The notes: a model not told the origin generated them from the letters alone. A stretch of 64,000 nt of DNA from GCA-2683825 sp965662355 (GCA_965662355.1 CBFIHP010000005.1:248001-312000); one strand, 5' to 3'. Shown: positions 24,419-33,566, numbered from the stretch's first letter. Made by a program: numbers and translations.

Positions 24419-25744
24419 CTAAGCTTCCCATCCGCGTCGCGGTTCGCGTGCGACGTAGGCTTGCGCATCGCGCGTGCTCGCCGCGAGCGTCTTGGCGTTC
24501 CAATCGAACGCCGTGCCGCTGCGATATGCCACGTTGCCCAGCAGCACCGTTTCCGTCAGCGGGCCCGCGTAATCGAAGCTGCAGGTCGTTTGTCCACGCG
24601 TCTTGCAAGCATCGATCCACTCCCGATAGTGGCCGCTCGAGTTGGGGATCCAGGGCGTCGGCGGAGTGAAATCCACGTAGCGATCCTCGGGCAGGAGCAG
24701 GTGACGGCCATAGTCGGCCAGCAACATGCCCTTCTCGCCGACGAAGAGCACGCCCATGCCCCACTTCGGCACATCGCCGTTTTCCATGGGCGCCGGCAGC
24801 GCTCCTCCGTCGTGCCAATGCAGTTGCACGGCGGGATGCAGGCCGCCTTCTTGGGACGTATGGGATGCTGGGCGTTCCGCGAAACTCCACGTTGCATGCA
24901 TCGAGGTCGGTGCTGTGTACGAGTGCACCGGCGGTCCCTCGGCTGCGACGTGGTGGGGATGGCGCAGCTCGAGTGCCCAGAACGCCAGGTCGATCAGATG
25001 ACAACCCATGTCGCCCAGGGTCCCGCCTCCGAAGTCCCAGAAGCGCCGCCAGTTCGCGGGCAAGTAGCTCGGGTGATAGGGCCGATAGGCTGCCGGGCCC
25101 AGCCACAGGTCGTAGTTGAGGTGCGCCGGCACCGGCGGTTCGTCGGTCGGGCGCTCGCCTCCACCCCAGGCCTTGCCGACCCAGGCGTGGCATTCGCGCA
25201 CGGGTCCGATGGTACCGCTGCGCACCAGTTCCACGACTCGCCGGTAGTTGGCACCGGCATGGATCTGGGTACCCATCTGCGTGACGGCGCCCATGCGTCG
25301 CGTCATCTCCGCTACCTGCCGCGCTTCCTCGACCGAATGCGTCAGGGGCTTCTCGCAGTAGACATCCAATCCGAATTCGAGAGCCATCAGCGTGGCCGCT
25401 GCGTGTGTATGGTCCGCGGTGCTGACGACGACAGCGTCGAGCGGTTCGCGTTCGAGCATGCGCCGAAAGTCGACATAGCGCTTCGCCTCGGGGTAGCTTT
25501 CACACGCCTTGCCGAGGTAGTTCTCGTCGATGTCGCACAGGGCGACGACGTTCTCCGAGTTGCAACCGCCCAGGTTCGACGCAGCCCGGTTTGCGACACC
25601 CACGAACCCGACGTTCAGTTTCTCATCCAGCGGGATCCCGCGCCGGCGAGCGCGTCGCTGACCGCGGACCGGCGTTGCGCAACCGGAAACCAGGCCGAGC
25701 GCAGCGAGGGAAGACCCACGCAGGAGATCGCGACGATGGAGCAC
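24419..25744 (-). CDS. Gfo/Idh/MocA family oxidoreductase with export signal
   Basis: 441 residues. The N-terminus HRRDLLRGSSLAALGLVSGC combines a Tat-like twin Arg with a lipobox Cys, the usual form of exported planctomycetal members. The NAD-binding domain follows: LNVGFVGVANRA, VVALCDID, VVVSTADHTHA and the family hallmark DVYCEKPLTHS (Glu-Lys-Pro). The C-terminal domain has WDFGGGTLGDMGCHLIDLAFW with the catalytic Asp/His region. It oxidises or reduces a sugar or sugar derivative with NAD(P). It is followed by a sulfatase-fold gene and preceded by the thermonuclease gene (12 bp). Confidence 0.92.
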   Translation of the reverse strand: MLHRRDLLRGSSLAALGLVSGCATPVRGQRRARRRGIPLDEKLNVGFVGVANRAASNLGGCNSENVVALCDIDENYLGKACESYPEAKRYVDFRRMLEREPLDAVVVSTADHTHAAATLMALEFGLDVYCEKPLTHSVEEARQVAEMTRRMGAVTQMGTQIHAGANYRRVVELVRSGTIGPVRECHAWVGKAWGGGERPTDEPPVPAHLNYDLWLGPAAYRPYHPSYLPANWRRFWDFGGGTLGDMGCHLIDLAFWALELRHPHHVAAEGPPVHSYTAPTSMHATWSFAERPASHTSQEGGLHPAVQLHWHDGGALPAPMENGDVPKWGMGVLFVGEKGMLLADYGRHLLLPEDRYVDFTPPTPWIPNSSGHYREWIDACKTRGQTTCSFDYAGPLTETVLLGNVAYRSGTAFDWNAKTLAASTRDAQAYVAREPRRGWEA

Positions 25745-25756
25745 GATGGAAACTCG

Positions 25757-26770
25757 CTACTTGTGGTTGTGTGCGGCTGCTTCCACGAAGGTCTTCGGCT
25801 CGGGACCCGCAAGCCGCCACTGATCCGCGTAGGGAGTGACGATGTGCAGTCCGCGTGGACCTCTCTCGAGGAGCCCCTCGACGAACACGAAGTTCTGGCG
25901 GAACTCTTCGGTGCTGCCGCGCAGCAGCCCTTCGATCTCCTTCTTGTTCGTGGAGGGGATCGTGGCGCGTAGGGTGCGCTGCTTGTCGGCGGAACGGAAC
26001 TGGGCCGTCAGCGTGCCATCGCTTTCGTTGTGCAGGCGGTAGATCTCTCCGAACACGGTCACTTCGGTGTCCGGCTTGTCTTCGTGGCTCTTCTGTAGCT
26101 CGTCGGGTTGATCGGCTCCGATGGCAGTCCCACGGGCCTCGAGTGCCCGGAACGTCTCGATCGCATCGGCCCGCGCTTGCCACCAGGGAAGCAGCCGTCC
26201 GTACGGACGCTTTGCCGCGGGCGCGCCCGCCGTCTTGGGCATGTTCGTCTGCGGGTTCCATACCCCGAGTTGTTTTCGCTTCGCCTCGGCCTGGGCAGCG
26301 ACGAAGGCCTCGTGCTTCAGCCGGCTGTTGCCGTACTTGTTGAAGTACGGGCTGCGTCCTTCTTCGACCAAGAGCAGGTTGAAGTCGCGGCCGTCCATGA
26401 GGATGACGTGGCAGAGCAGGCGTCCGTAGATGTCGCTCTCTTCCTTCGAGCTGGGAAACAGGAGTCGGACCTGGGGCGGCTTGCCGTCGCGCTCGAGCTT
26501 CGCGAAGAACTCCTTCGCCCAGTCCGCCGATTCCTGGCCGTACACGGTCTCCGGCTTGGTGGGGGACATGGGCGCGCGCCCGGTGATCTTCTCCTCGGTA
26601 TCGACCGACAGCAGGCGCAGCTTTTCTTGCTTGCCGGCGCGCATGACGTAGATCGTGTCGCCATCGACGACCCGGCTGACGTTCAGGGGTTCGGTCAGGA
26701 GCGGCTCCTGGGCGCTGGCGGCGGCCGCCAGGAGGAGGGCGAGGGGGCGGACGAGGAAAGTAGGAGTCAT
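25757..26770 (-). CDS. Secreted thermonuclease-like (SNase) protein with long C-terminal extension
   Basis: ATG 26770 begins the signal peptide MTPTFLVRPLALLLAAAASA (337 residues); ATG 26785 and TTG 26800 are alternative upstream starts. The SNase fold is recognisable: VSRVVDGDTIYV, LRLLSVDTEE, FAKLERDGKPPQVRLLFPS, YGRLLCHVILMDGRDFN and LLLVEEGRSPYF. The usual catalytic Arg after the Asp pair (R-x-x-G-I/V-D-T/A-P-E) is degenerate, so activity is uncertain. The C-terminal 150 residues (VTVFGEIYRLHNESDG onward) may be an OB-like binding domain. It is divergent from the endonuclease I gene 223 bp away. Confidence 0.8.
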   Translation of the reverse strand: MTPTFLVRPLALLLAAAASAQEPLLTEPLNVSRVVDGDTIYVMRAGKQEKLRLLSVDTEEKITGRAPMSPTKPETVYGQESADWAKEFFAKLERDGKPPQVRLLFPSSKEESDIYGRLLCHVILMDGRDFNLLLVEEGRSPYFNKYGNSRLKHEAFVAAQAEAKRKQLGVWNPQTNMPKTAGAPAAKRPYGRLLPWWQARADAIETFRALEARGTAIGADQPDELQKSHEDKPDTEVTVFGEIYRLHNESDGTLTAQFRSADKQRTLRATIPSTNKKEIEGLLRGSTEEFRQNFVFVEGLLERGPRGLHIVTPYADQWRLAGPEPKTFVEAAAHNHK

Positions 26771-26890
26771 ACGAATCCAAAGCATGGGAATCCCGCCCAA
26801 AGGGGTCGGGCGGAGGAGGGACCAATAAAACGGAAAGCTGGGAGTCCGAGGAACCCCCCGGGGAGTTTTAATGTCTCATCTAGCTCTAGC

Positions 26891-26909
26891 GCGTTCGATT
26901 CCCGAACGC
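26891..26909. other. 7-bp hairpin in the divergent region between two nuclease genes
   Basis: GCGTTCG (26891-26897) and CGAACGC (26903-26909) pair perfectly around a 5-nt loop. It lies between the thermonuclease and endonuclease I genes. The rest of 26771-26993 holds no recognisable promoter. The loop sequence mimics a tRNA T-arm, but no tRNA can be folded around it. Confidence 0.3.
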
Positions 26910-26993
26910 CGACCCCCAATTTTCGCCGCTGGGCCGCCCATTCCCTGGGGTCGAGCGATTCGCCCCACCCCTCTCTCTACCCTGGTTGTCACC

Positions 26994-28772
26994 GTGCAGA
27001 AGCTGCAAAAGCGCCATTTCTTGGCCTTCACCCTCGCCCTCGGGCTTTCGCTTCCGACCTTGGGCCAAGCGCCTCCGGGCTACTACAACTCGGTCGATAC
27101 CTCCACGTCGGCAACGCTGCGCGCGACCCTCCACGAGGTGATCGACGACCACACGCGCTTCCCGTACACCGACGCTTCGACGGACACCTGGAACATCCTG
27201 GCTGCGGCCCAAGAGGATCCCTGCGACTCCAGCCGAGTCCTCTTGATCTACAAGAACGACAGCGAGCCCAAGCAAACCGGGGGGAATTCGTTTTACAACC
27301 GCGAACACGTCTGGCCGCGCTCGTATGGGATCCCCGACGACGGCCCGTCCAACTATCCTTTCACCGACTGTCACATGTTGAGGCTTGCGGATGGCGGCTA
27401 CAACTCCTCGCGTAGCAACAAGCCTTTCCGTTTTTGCAACTCCGGCTGTTCGCAGCTGGTCACCACGAACAGTTGTGGCATCGGCGGCGCCGGCGGACCG
27501 TATCCCGGTAGTTCGAACTGGACCACGGGTGCCTTCGACACGGGGACCTGGGAGGTCTGGGAGGAGCGTCGCGGGGACATCGCACGGATCCTCTTCTACA
27601 TGGACCTGCGTTACGAAGGTGGCACGCACAACGTCACCGGGTTTAGCGAGCCGAACCTCGAGCTGACCGATGACGACACCCTGATCGATGAGTATAACAC
27701 GGGCAACAACGAGTCCCTCGCCTACATGGGCATCCTCTCGGACCTGCTCACCTGGCACGCCCAGGATCCGGTCGACGCCTTCGAGATGAACCACAACGAC
27801 GTGGTGTTCACCTTCCAGGGCAATCGCAACCCCTTCGCCGACCATCCCGAGTGGATCGACGTGATCTACAACGGCGGTCCGCCTCCGCCGCCGCCGTCGC
27901 CCCTGCAGGGAACGACGTGGATCAACGAATTCCACTACGACAACTCCGGCACGGACAGTGGCGAAGCGGTGGAGGTCGCCGGCCCGGCCGGGCTCGACCT
28001 CAGCGGTTGGTCCCTCGTTGCCTACGACGGGGCGGACGGTTCGATGTACGCGACGGTGAACCTCAGCGGTGTGCTCCCGGACACGCAGAACGGCATCGGC
28101 GTTCTCGACTTCAGCTTCCCGGGGCTGCAGGACGGCCCGGATGCCATCGCACTGCTCGACGACTCGGGCAAGTGGCTCGAATTCCTGAGTTACGAAGGCG
28201 ACTTCACCGCCAACGACGGGCCCGTGGCCAACCTGACGTCGCTGGATGTTGCCGTCGCCGAAAACATCCTGACCGCGGTGGGGCAATCCCTGCAGCTGGG
28301 CGGGATGGGCAGCCTGCGTAGCGACCACACCTGGCAGTTGCCCCTGGGCGAGACGCGCGCTGCGGTCAACGCGAACCAGGACTTCAACGATCCGTGTCCG
28401 ACGGCGTCGGTCAACTTCCGAAACAGTGGATTCAACCCGGCCAGTCTCACCTGCGATCCGCCGGTTTTGGGACAGGCCTGGACCGCCAGCGTGAACCTGG
28501 CCACCACGGGCAGCAACTTCGCGCTCATCCTGGCGCGCAGGAGCCCCTTCCAGTTCACCTTGATGACGGGACAGGTGCTCCTGGTCGATCTGGGTTCCTC
28601 GGGCGAGCTCCTGAACCTGCCCGTGCAAGCTGGACCGGTCGCGAGCTTCAACTCGACGATCCCCACGGACATGGCCTTCTGCGGGTTCAACGCGAGCCTG
28701 CAAGCCGTGCACATCGGCGGTGCCGCCACGTTCTTCCTTTCGAACGCGATGGACCTCACCGCCGGCCTATGA
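26994..28772 (+). CDS. Secreted endonuclease I with lamin-tail domain and C-terminal sorting-like module
   Basis: GTG 26994 is chosen because it precedes the signal peptide (KRHFLAFTLALGLSLPTLGQA); the frame is open from 26871, but that stretch is not coding-like. 592 residues. Endonuclease I (PF04231-type): FYNREHVWPRSYG with the catalytic His, FTDCHMLRLADGGYNSSRSN and GDIARILFYMDLRY. A Pro-rich linker (PPPPPPSP) leads to a lamin-tail beta-sandwich (WINEFHYDNSGTDSGEAVEV). The last 110 residues end SNAMDLTAGL, a C-terminal module seen repeatedly in some planctomycetal secreted proteins. Likely an extracellular DNA/RNA-degrading enzyme. The next gene overlaps its stop by 4 nt. Confidence 0.88.
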   Translation: MQKLQKRHFLAFTLALGLSLPTLGQAPPGYYNSVDTSTSATLRATLHEVIDDHTRFPYTDASTDTWNILAAAQEDPCDSSRVLLIYKNDSEPKQTGGNSFYNREHVWPRSYGIPDDGPSNYPFTDCHMLRLADGGYNSSRSNKPFRFCNSGCSQLVTTNSCGIGGAGGPYPGSSNWTTGAFDTGTWEVWEERRGDIARILFYMDLRYEGGTHNVTGFSEPNLELTDDDTLIDEYNTGNNESLAYMGILSDLLTWHAQDPVDAFEMNHNDVVFTFQGNRNPFADHPEWIDVIYNGGPPPPPPSPLQGTTWINEFHYDNSGTDSGEAVEVAGPAGLDLSGWSLVAYDGADGSMYATVNLSGVLPDTQNGIGVLDFSFPGLQDGPDAIALLDDSGKWLEFLSYEGDFTANDGPVANLTSLDVAVAENILTAVGQSLQLGGMGSLRSDHTWQLPLGETRAAVNANQDFNDPCPTASVNFRNSGFNPASLTCDPPVLGQAWTASVNLATTGSNFALILARRSPFQFTLMTGQVLLVDLGSSGELLNLPVQAGPVASFNSTIPTDMAFCGFNASLQAVHIGGAATFFLSNAMDLTAGL

Positions 28773-29629
28773 GTCTGAAGATCCTCTCCGACTTCGACGG
28801 TGTCTGGACGGATCCCGCCCACGAGGCGGACGAGGTCCGGCTATTCTTCATTCGCGAGCTCAGCCGCCTGGCCGGGGTTGCGCTCGAGGAGGCGGAGCGC
28901 GAAGTGGCAGCGCTACAGAGAACCGTGCTTGCCACGCCCCACGAGTACGGTTGGTGCGTCCGCGGGCATCTGACGGCGTACGTGGACGAGGATCCTTTCT
29001 GCCTGCCCAACACGATGGGTGCGGTTCTCAGCAGGTCCACAGCGCCCGAGCATCAGAAGTACCGCGAGGCCATCCTTGCGGCCGGCCATGAAAATGCGGA
29101 GGCCTTCGCCGACGACTGCTTCTTCCAGGCGACGGCGGCCTACCGCAAGACCCATCCTCCGGCTCTCGTGCCGGAGGCGCGTGAGGTCTACGAGGCCCTG
29201 ATGGAAGCTGGCGTCGATCTCATCGTCGTTTCGAACTCACCCCCCGAGAAGATCGAGAACTGGTTCGAGGCCGTCGGGGCGCACATCGATCACGATCGCT
29301 TTCGCGTGCGCGGCAAGGCCGGCAAGCACGAGCTCACGGACGAGCGAGAAACGCTGCACACCAACGGTCGCACTGTGCGCGTCGATCGCCCGCTGTACCG
29401 CAAGGTGCTCGAAGAGGAGAGTCCGGATCTCGTCATCGGTGACGTCTTCTCGCTCGACCTGGCGCTTCCGTGCTGGTTGCGTCGCGAGGGGTTCGCGGGA
29501 GCTCCCAAAACCACGATCCTGCGCCGCCACGCCCACACGCCTGACTGGACGCAGAAGATTCCCGAACTGAATCGTATGATCGACAGTGTCGCCGAGCTCG
29601 TTCCGCTCGCGCTCGAAGTGGCTCGTTAG
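28769..29629 (+). CDS. HAD-superfamily hydrolase-like protein
   Basis: ATG 28769 overlaps the preceding stop (ATGA), so translation is probably coupled; 286 residues. LKILSDFDGVWTD carries the HAD motif I (DxDGVxT/D, with Asp-Phe-Asp), VDLIVVSNSPPEKIENW motif II (Ser/Asn), a Lys in RVRGKAGKHEL, and SPDLVIGDVFSLDLALP motif IV (Asp...Asp). The insert between motifs I and II is helical (type C1-like cap). Phosphatase or dehalogenase activity is expected, substrate unknown. It is cytoplasmic, in contrast to its secreted nuclease neighbour. Confidence 0.8.
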   Translation: MSLKILSDFDGVWTDPAHEADEVRLFFIRELSRLAGVALEEAEREVAALQRTVLATPHEYGWCVRGHLTAYVDEDPFCLPNTMGAVLSRSTAPEHQKYREAILAAGHENAEAFADDCFFQATAAYRKTHPPALVPEAREVYEALMEAGVDLIVVSNSPPEKIENWFEAVGAHIDHDRFRVRGKAGKHELTDERETLHTNGRTVRVDRPLYRKVLEEESPDLVIGDVFSLDLALPCWLRREGFAGAPKTTILRRHAHTPDWTQKIPELNRMIDSVAELVPLALEVAR

Positions 29630-29658
29630 AGCGCTTCCCTATTCGGGGCTTTCATTCA

Positions 29659-30888
29659 ATGCGTATGCGTCGACTGCTTTTTCCGGTCCTGCTCTGCGTT
29701 AGTGCTCAGGCCAGCTCTCTTCAGCTCAGCTCTTTCCAGCAGGGACAGATTCGCCTTGTCGAGACCTCCCCGGTCGAGACCCTGCTGGGCACGGACACCA
29801 TCCCCGAGACCCACGAGGTCTGGGGCGAGATGTTCAAGGGGGCCAAAAAAGAGATAGAGCTGGCCTTCTTCTATGTCAGTAACCGTCCGGAAGAGCCGGG
29901 CAAAGGACGGCTCGAGGCGCTGATCGTCGAGCTCGAGAAGGCCGCCGCACGCGGCGTGCAAGTGCGCCTGCTCTCGGACATCAAGTTCTACGAGACCTAC
30001 CCCGCGACTGTCGATCGGCTGAAGGCCCACGAAGGTATCGAGACACGCCTGTACGACATCGCCGATCGCACGGGCGGTGTGCTGCATGCCAAGTACTTCA
30101 TCGTCGATGGGCGCGAGGCGTACCTTGGCAGTGCCAACCTGGACTGGCGCGCGCTTCAGCACATCCAAGAGCTCGGTGTGCGAATCAGCGTGCCGCATGT
30201 GGTGCGCTCGTTGAAATCGATCTTCGCCATGGACTGGAGTCTCGCGAACCCAAAGGGCGAGGTCTTCAGTGCCTTGGAGGCGTCGGGTGTGTATCCGGTC
30301 CCCGCGACGATCGGCGGGCGCGAGGCCAGGGTCACTCCCGTCTTCAGTCCCAAGTCGCTGTTGCTTGCGGACGACTTGTGGGACCTGCCGCGCCTGATCG
30401 AGATGATCGACTCAGCGGAGACATCCGTTTGCGTGCAGTTGCTCTCCTACAAGACGACCGACCGAGAGGGGCGTTACTTCGACGACCTCGAAACCGCCTT
30501 GCGCTCCGCCGCCGCGCGCGGCGCTTCCGTGCGTCTCTTGCTCGCGGATTGGGGCAAGAGCGCGTATTCGATCGAGGGACTGCAGAGCCTCCAGGCGCTG
30601 CGCAACGTCGAGGTCAAGCTGGCGACCCTTCCGGTGGCGAAGGAAGGCTTCATCCCCTTTGCCCGCGTGATCCACTCGAAATACATGGTGGTGGACCGCA
30701 AGCGCTCCTGGATCGGAACCAGCAACTGGAGCCGGGACTACTTCTACAGCTCGCGCAACGTGGGCTTGATCGTCGTCAGCGAGGGGCTCGGCGTCGAGTT
30801 GGGAGACTACTTCGAACGCGGATGGGAATCCCCGTACGCGGAGCTGGTCGATCCATCGCGGCGTTACGAACCGCCCCGGGTCCGGTAG
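29659..30888 (+). CDS. Phospholipase D-family protein, exported
   Basis: 409 residues with an N-terminal signal peptide (MRMRRLLFPVLLCVSAQASS). Two HKD motifs are intact: HAKYFIVDGREAYLGSANLD near residues 139-158 and HSKYMVVDRKRSWIGTSNWS near 339-358, both with the downstream Gly-Ser/Thr-x-Asn. Two HKD motifs form the single active site of PLD enzymes (phospholipases, cardiolipin synthases, some nucleases). The early LLGTDTIPETHEVWGEMF strand resembles phospholipase D3/4-like proteins, which act on lipids or single-stranded nucleic acid. The nearby secreted nuclease genes make a nucleic-acid substrate conceivable. Confidence 0.9.
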   Translation: MRMRRLLFPVLLCVSAQASSLQLSSFQQGQIRLVETSPVETLLGTDTIPETHEVWGEMFKGAKKEIELAFFYVSNRPEEPGKGRLEALIVELEKAAARGVQVRLLSDIKFYETYPATVDRLKAHEGIETRLYDIADRTGGVLHAKYFIVDGREAYLGSANLDWRALQHIQELGVRISVPHVVRSLKSIFAMDWSLANPKGEVFSALEASGVYPVPATIGGREARVTPVFSPKSLLLADDLWDLPRLIEMIDSAETSVCVQLLSYKTTDREGRYFDDLETALRSAAARGASVRLLLADWGKSAYSIEGLQSLQALRNVEVKLATLPVAKEGFIPFARVIHSKYMVVDRKRSWIGTSNWSRDYFYSSRNVGLIVVSEGLGVELGDYFERGWESPYAELVDPSRRYEPPRVR

Positions 30889-30902
30889 ATCCTCGGGTTC
30901 TG

Positions 30903-31082
30903 ATGGTGCGCTCTTTCAAGGTTGCGATCGTCGTGGGGACGGTACTCAATCTGGCGAATCAAGGGCCCGTGGTCTTCGGGGGAGAAGAACCCTCGCTGCA
31001 TCTGTGGTGGAAGGTGCCATTCACGTTCGTCGTTCCCTTCTGCGTGGCGACGTACGGGGCGTTGGCGAAGGCCCGCTCATGA
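30903..31082 (+). CDS. nrtS: NrtS-like small membrane protein
   Basis: 59 residues from ATG 30903, 14 bp after the PLD gene. FKVAIVVGTVLNLANQG at the N-terminus and WKVPFTFVVPFCVATYGAL at the C-terminus are the two membrane helices and conserved motifs of the NrtS family, named for nitrate/nitrite transport in cyanobacteria. No other nitrogen-transport gene is nearby, so the physiological role here is open. The short length is normal for the family. Confidence 0.75.
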   Translation: MVRSFKVAIVVGTVLNLANQGPVVFGGEEPSLHLWWKVPFTFVVPFCVATYGALAKARS

Positions 31083-31154
31083 TCGTGCTCGCAGCCGTTC
31101 TTGCCCATTGCAACCCGGCGCCAAACCGACGAGCATGGGGCCCGAGCGCGACCA

Positions 31155-33566
31155 ATGACTGAACAAACAACGCCGGGGGGAGCCTCCCCGCCCTCCCCGC
31201 AGCAGGGCGAGAAGTGGTTTTGGGTCGGCCTCGGGCTGGCCTTCGTGACGGGTTCGACCATCGCTTTCGAGGTCATCTTGACCCGAATCTTCTCGGTCGT
31301 TCTCTGGTACCACTACGGCTTCATGTCGATCTCGCTGGCCCTGTTCGGGATCGGCTTGGCGGGCGTCTATGTCTATCTCTTTCCCGAGCGCTTCCGCCGC
31401 GAGCGAGCGCTGGGGGCCACGGCGATGGCGACGCTGCTATTCTCCTTGACGGCGATCGGGGCGCTGTTCGTCTTGCATTGGATCGTCTCGGTCGAGAGCC
31501 ATTGGCCCCTGACCTTCACGGACCGCACCGGGATCTTCCTCGTCACGGTCGTGCCGCTGTTCTTCGCGGGCTTGGCGGTGGCCATTCCGTTGTCGCGCTT
31601 CACCGAGAAGATCGGCGTGCTCTACTCCGCCGACTTGATTGGTGCCGCCGCTGGAGCCGTGCTGGTCATTCCCTTGATTGCGTGGCTCGGTGGGCACGCC
31701 GCGCTGATCGCCTGTGCGGCCATCGCGTGCCTCTCGACCCTGTGCTTCGCCAAGGCGGCGGGAAACAAGAAACTGCTCCTGATCGGTGGCCTGACCCTGA
31801 TCGGATGCGTCGTCGGTTCCGGACTGGCTGTGCAGACCGACTACTTCCGTTTCCGCTACGTGAAGCGCGGCCGCAGCCAGGACGATGTGATCGCGGAGTC
31901 GTGGAACTCCTTCTCACGCGTTGCCGTGGCCGAGGTCAAGCCGCCCAGCATTCACCGGCGAATCACCATCGACGGTGGTGCCGCGACGCCGATGATCCCC
32001 TTCCACGGGGACTTCGCGCCGATTCAACAGCTGGCCTCGACCGTGCAATCCCTCGCGTATCACATGCGCAAGTACGACTCGGTGCTGATCATCGGGGCGG
32101 GGGGTGGCCCCGACATCTTGACGGCCAAGATGTTCGAAACACCGAAGGTCCACGCGGTCGAGATCAACCCGCTGATCGTGAACTTCGTGCGCAACGTGTT
32201 CGCGGAATTCAGTGGCAATCCCTATGAGCTCCCGGGCGTCTCGTTCACCGTTCTCGACGGGCGTAGCTATGTCGCCCAGAGCGACGAAGAGTTCGATCTG
32301 ATCCAGATTTCGGAAGTGGACACGACCTCGGCTCAGGCAGCGGGCGCGCTGACTCTGGTCGAGAACAGTCTGTACACGGTCGAGGCTTTCGAGGAGTACT
32401 ACGAGCATCTGGCGCCGGGCGGCGTTCTGACCGTCACCCGCAACTGGACCTTCGAGACGCAGATGATGGCCCTGCGCTCCGCCGATCTGATTCGATCGGC
32501 CTGGGCCAATCGCGGCGTCGAGTCTCCCGAGAAGCACCTGGCCATCGTGGCCCCAAAGCCGGGATCTCCGATTCCTTGGGGCACGCTCTTGACGACGAAA
32601 GAGCCCTTCAAGAAGGCAGAGCTCGATCGTCTGCGTGAGATGGTTGAGCGCATGAACCTGACGCTGCTCTACGATCCCGGTCGCGAAGATAATCCGGAGA
32701 ACTTCGCGGCGCTGTTCGGGCCCGAGCGCGAGACGTTCCTGCGGGACTATCCGTATGACGTTGCAGCGACGACCGACGATAGGCCGTACTTCTTCTTCTT
32801 CCTGCGCCCCTTCGAGTTCCTGTTTGGCGATTCGAATCTCGATCTCAGCGAAGGGCTCGACTGGGGTTCGAAGCGCACGCCGCGCATCCTCGTGAAGCTC
32901 TTTTTCGTACTCGCTGCACTGGTCCTGGTATTCACCTTCCTGATTCCGATCTTCCTGGGGCGGCTGCGCTTTGGAGCGCTGCGCGGTGCGCGGCGCGGGC
33001 TGACCTACTTCGCCGCGATCGGCCTGGGCTTCATCCTGGTAGAGCTGTCCTTCATCCAGCGCTACACGCTCCTTCTGGGGCAGCCGCTCTATGCCTTCGC
33101 GTGTATTCTGGGATCGGTGCTTGTCTTCAGTGGCATTGGCAGTTTCATCTCCCATCGTATCGGTGACGACGATGTGCCGCGTCGGGCGCGCTTGGTGATC
33201 GGAACGCTCATCGCGGGCGTTCTCATCCACGCCTTCGCGGCTCCGCTCATCCTCGAGCCGGCGATGGCGTACGGATTGTCTACGCGCATCCTGATCACCT
33301 TCCTGACCATCTCGCCCCTAGGGCTCTTGATGGGAATGCCGTTGCCCTTGGGCATGCGCATGCTGGAACGCGATGCCCCCCAAGCGCTTGCTTGGGCCTG
33401 GGGAGTCAATGGCAGCCTGTCGGTGATGGGAACGGTCCTGGCGATGGTGATCTCGATCTTCTTCGGCATCACCTACACCCTGATCACGGGTGGGCTCATG
33501 TATATCCTGGCCCTCTTGGCCTGTGGGGCGGCCTCGGGCGGAACAAGAGCTCAGTCGTCGACGTAG
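31155..33566 (+). CDS. Polytopic membrane protein with internal spermidine-synthase-like domain
   Basis: ATG 31155 is preferred over 31101 because it immediately precedes a polar leader and the first helix (FWVGLGLAFVTGSTIAFEVI). 803 residues: six or seven N-terminal TM helices to about residue 222, a soluble Rossmann methyltransferase/spermidine-synthase domain (VLIIGAGGGPDIL near 310-322; VHAVEINPLIV; FDLIQISEVDTTSAQAAGALTL), then a second set of about seven TM helices from 585. This architecture is a known class of membrane-embedded spermidine-synthase homologues of unproven reaction. It converges with the next gene, their 3' ends overlapping by 16 bp. Confidence 0.88.
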   Translation: MTEQTTPGGASPPSPQQGEKWFWVGLGLAFVTGSTIAFEVILTRIFSVVLWYHYGFMSISLALFGIGLAGVYVYLFPERFRRERALGATAMATLLFSLTAIGALFVLHWIVSVESHWPLTFTDRTGIFLVTVVPLFFAGLAVAIPLSRFTEKIGVLYSADLIGAAAGAVLVIPLIAWLGGHAALIACAAIACLSTLCFAKAAGNKKLLLIGGLTLIGCVVGSGLAVQTDYFRFRYVKRGRSQDDVIAESWNSFSRVAVAEVKPPSIHRRITIDGGAATPMIPFHGDFAPIQQLASTVQSLAYHMRKYDSVLIIGAGGGPDILTAKMFETPKVHAVEINPLIVNFVRNVFAEFSGNPYELPGVSFTVLDGRSYVAQSDEEFDLIQISEVDTTSAQAAGALTLVENSLYTVEAFEEYYEHLAPGGVLTVTRNWTFETQMMALRSADLIRSAWANRGVESPEKHLAIVAPKPGSPIPWGTLLTTKEPFKKAELDRLREMVERMNLTLLYDPGREDNPENFAALFGPERETFLRDYPYDVAATTDDRPYFFFFLRPFEFLFGDSNLDLSEGLDWGSKRTPRILVKLFFVLAALVLVFTFLIPIFLGRLRFGALRGARRGLTYFAAIGLGFILVELSFIQRYTLLLGQPLYAFACILGSVLVFSGIGSFISHRIGDDDVPRRARLVIGTLIAGVLIHAFAAPLILEPAMAYGLSTRILITFLTISPLGLLMGMPLPLGMRMLERDAPQALAWAWGVNGSLSVMGTVLAMVISIFFGITYTLITGGLMYILALLACGAASGGTRAQSST

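Noticed and set aside
22302..25193. One 963-residue minus-strand protein
   Set aside because: Beyond ATG 24383 the frame overlaps the well-supported Gfo/Idh/MocA gene and has Arg/Pro-rich noncoding composition; a lipoprotein signal starts at 24383.
24461..25972. 503-residue plus-strand frame
   Set aside because: Antisense to the Gfo/Idh/MocA gene and the end of the nuclease gene; no domain support.
26880..26915. tRNA T-arm-like sequence (TTCGATTC)
   Set aside because: No acceptor, D or anticodon stems can be formed around it; it is part of a simple 7-bp hairpin.
26886..28712. 608-residue minus-strand frame
   Set aside because: Antisense to endonuclease I with Arg/Val/Gly-rich composition and no motif.
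33551..33566. 16-bp overlap between convergent genes as annotation error
   Set aside because: Both C-termini match family expectations (membrane helices to the end; LGYVDD tail), so the overlap is accepted as real.
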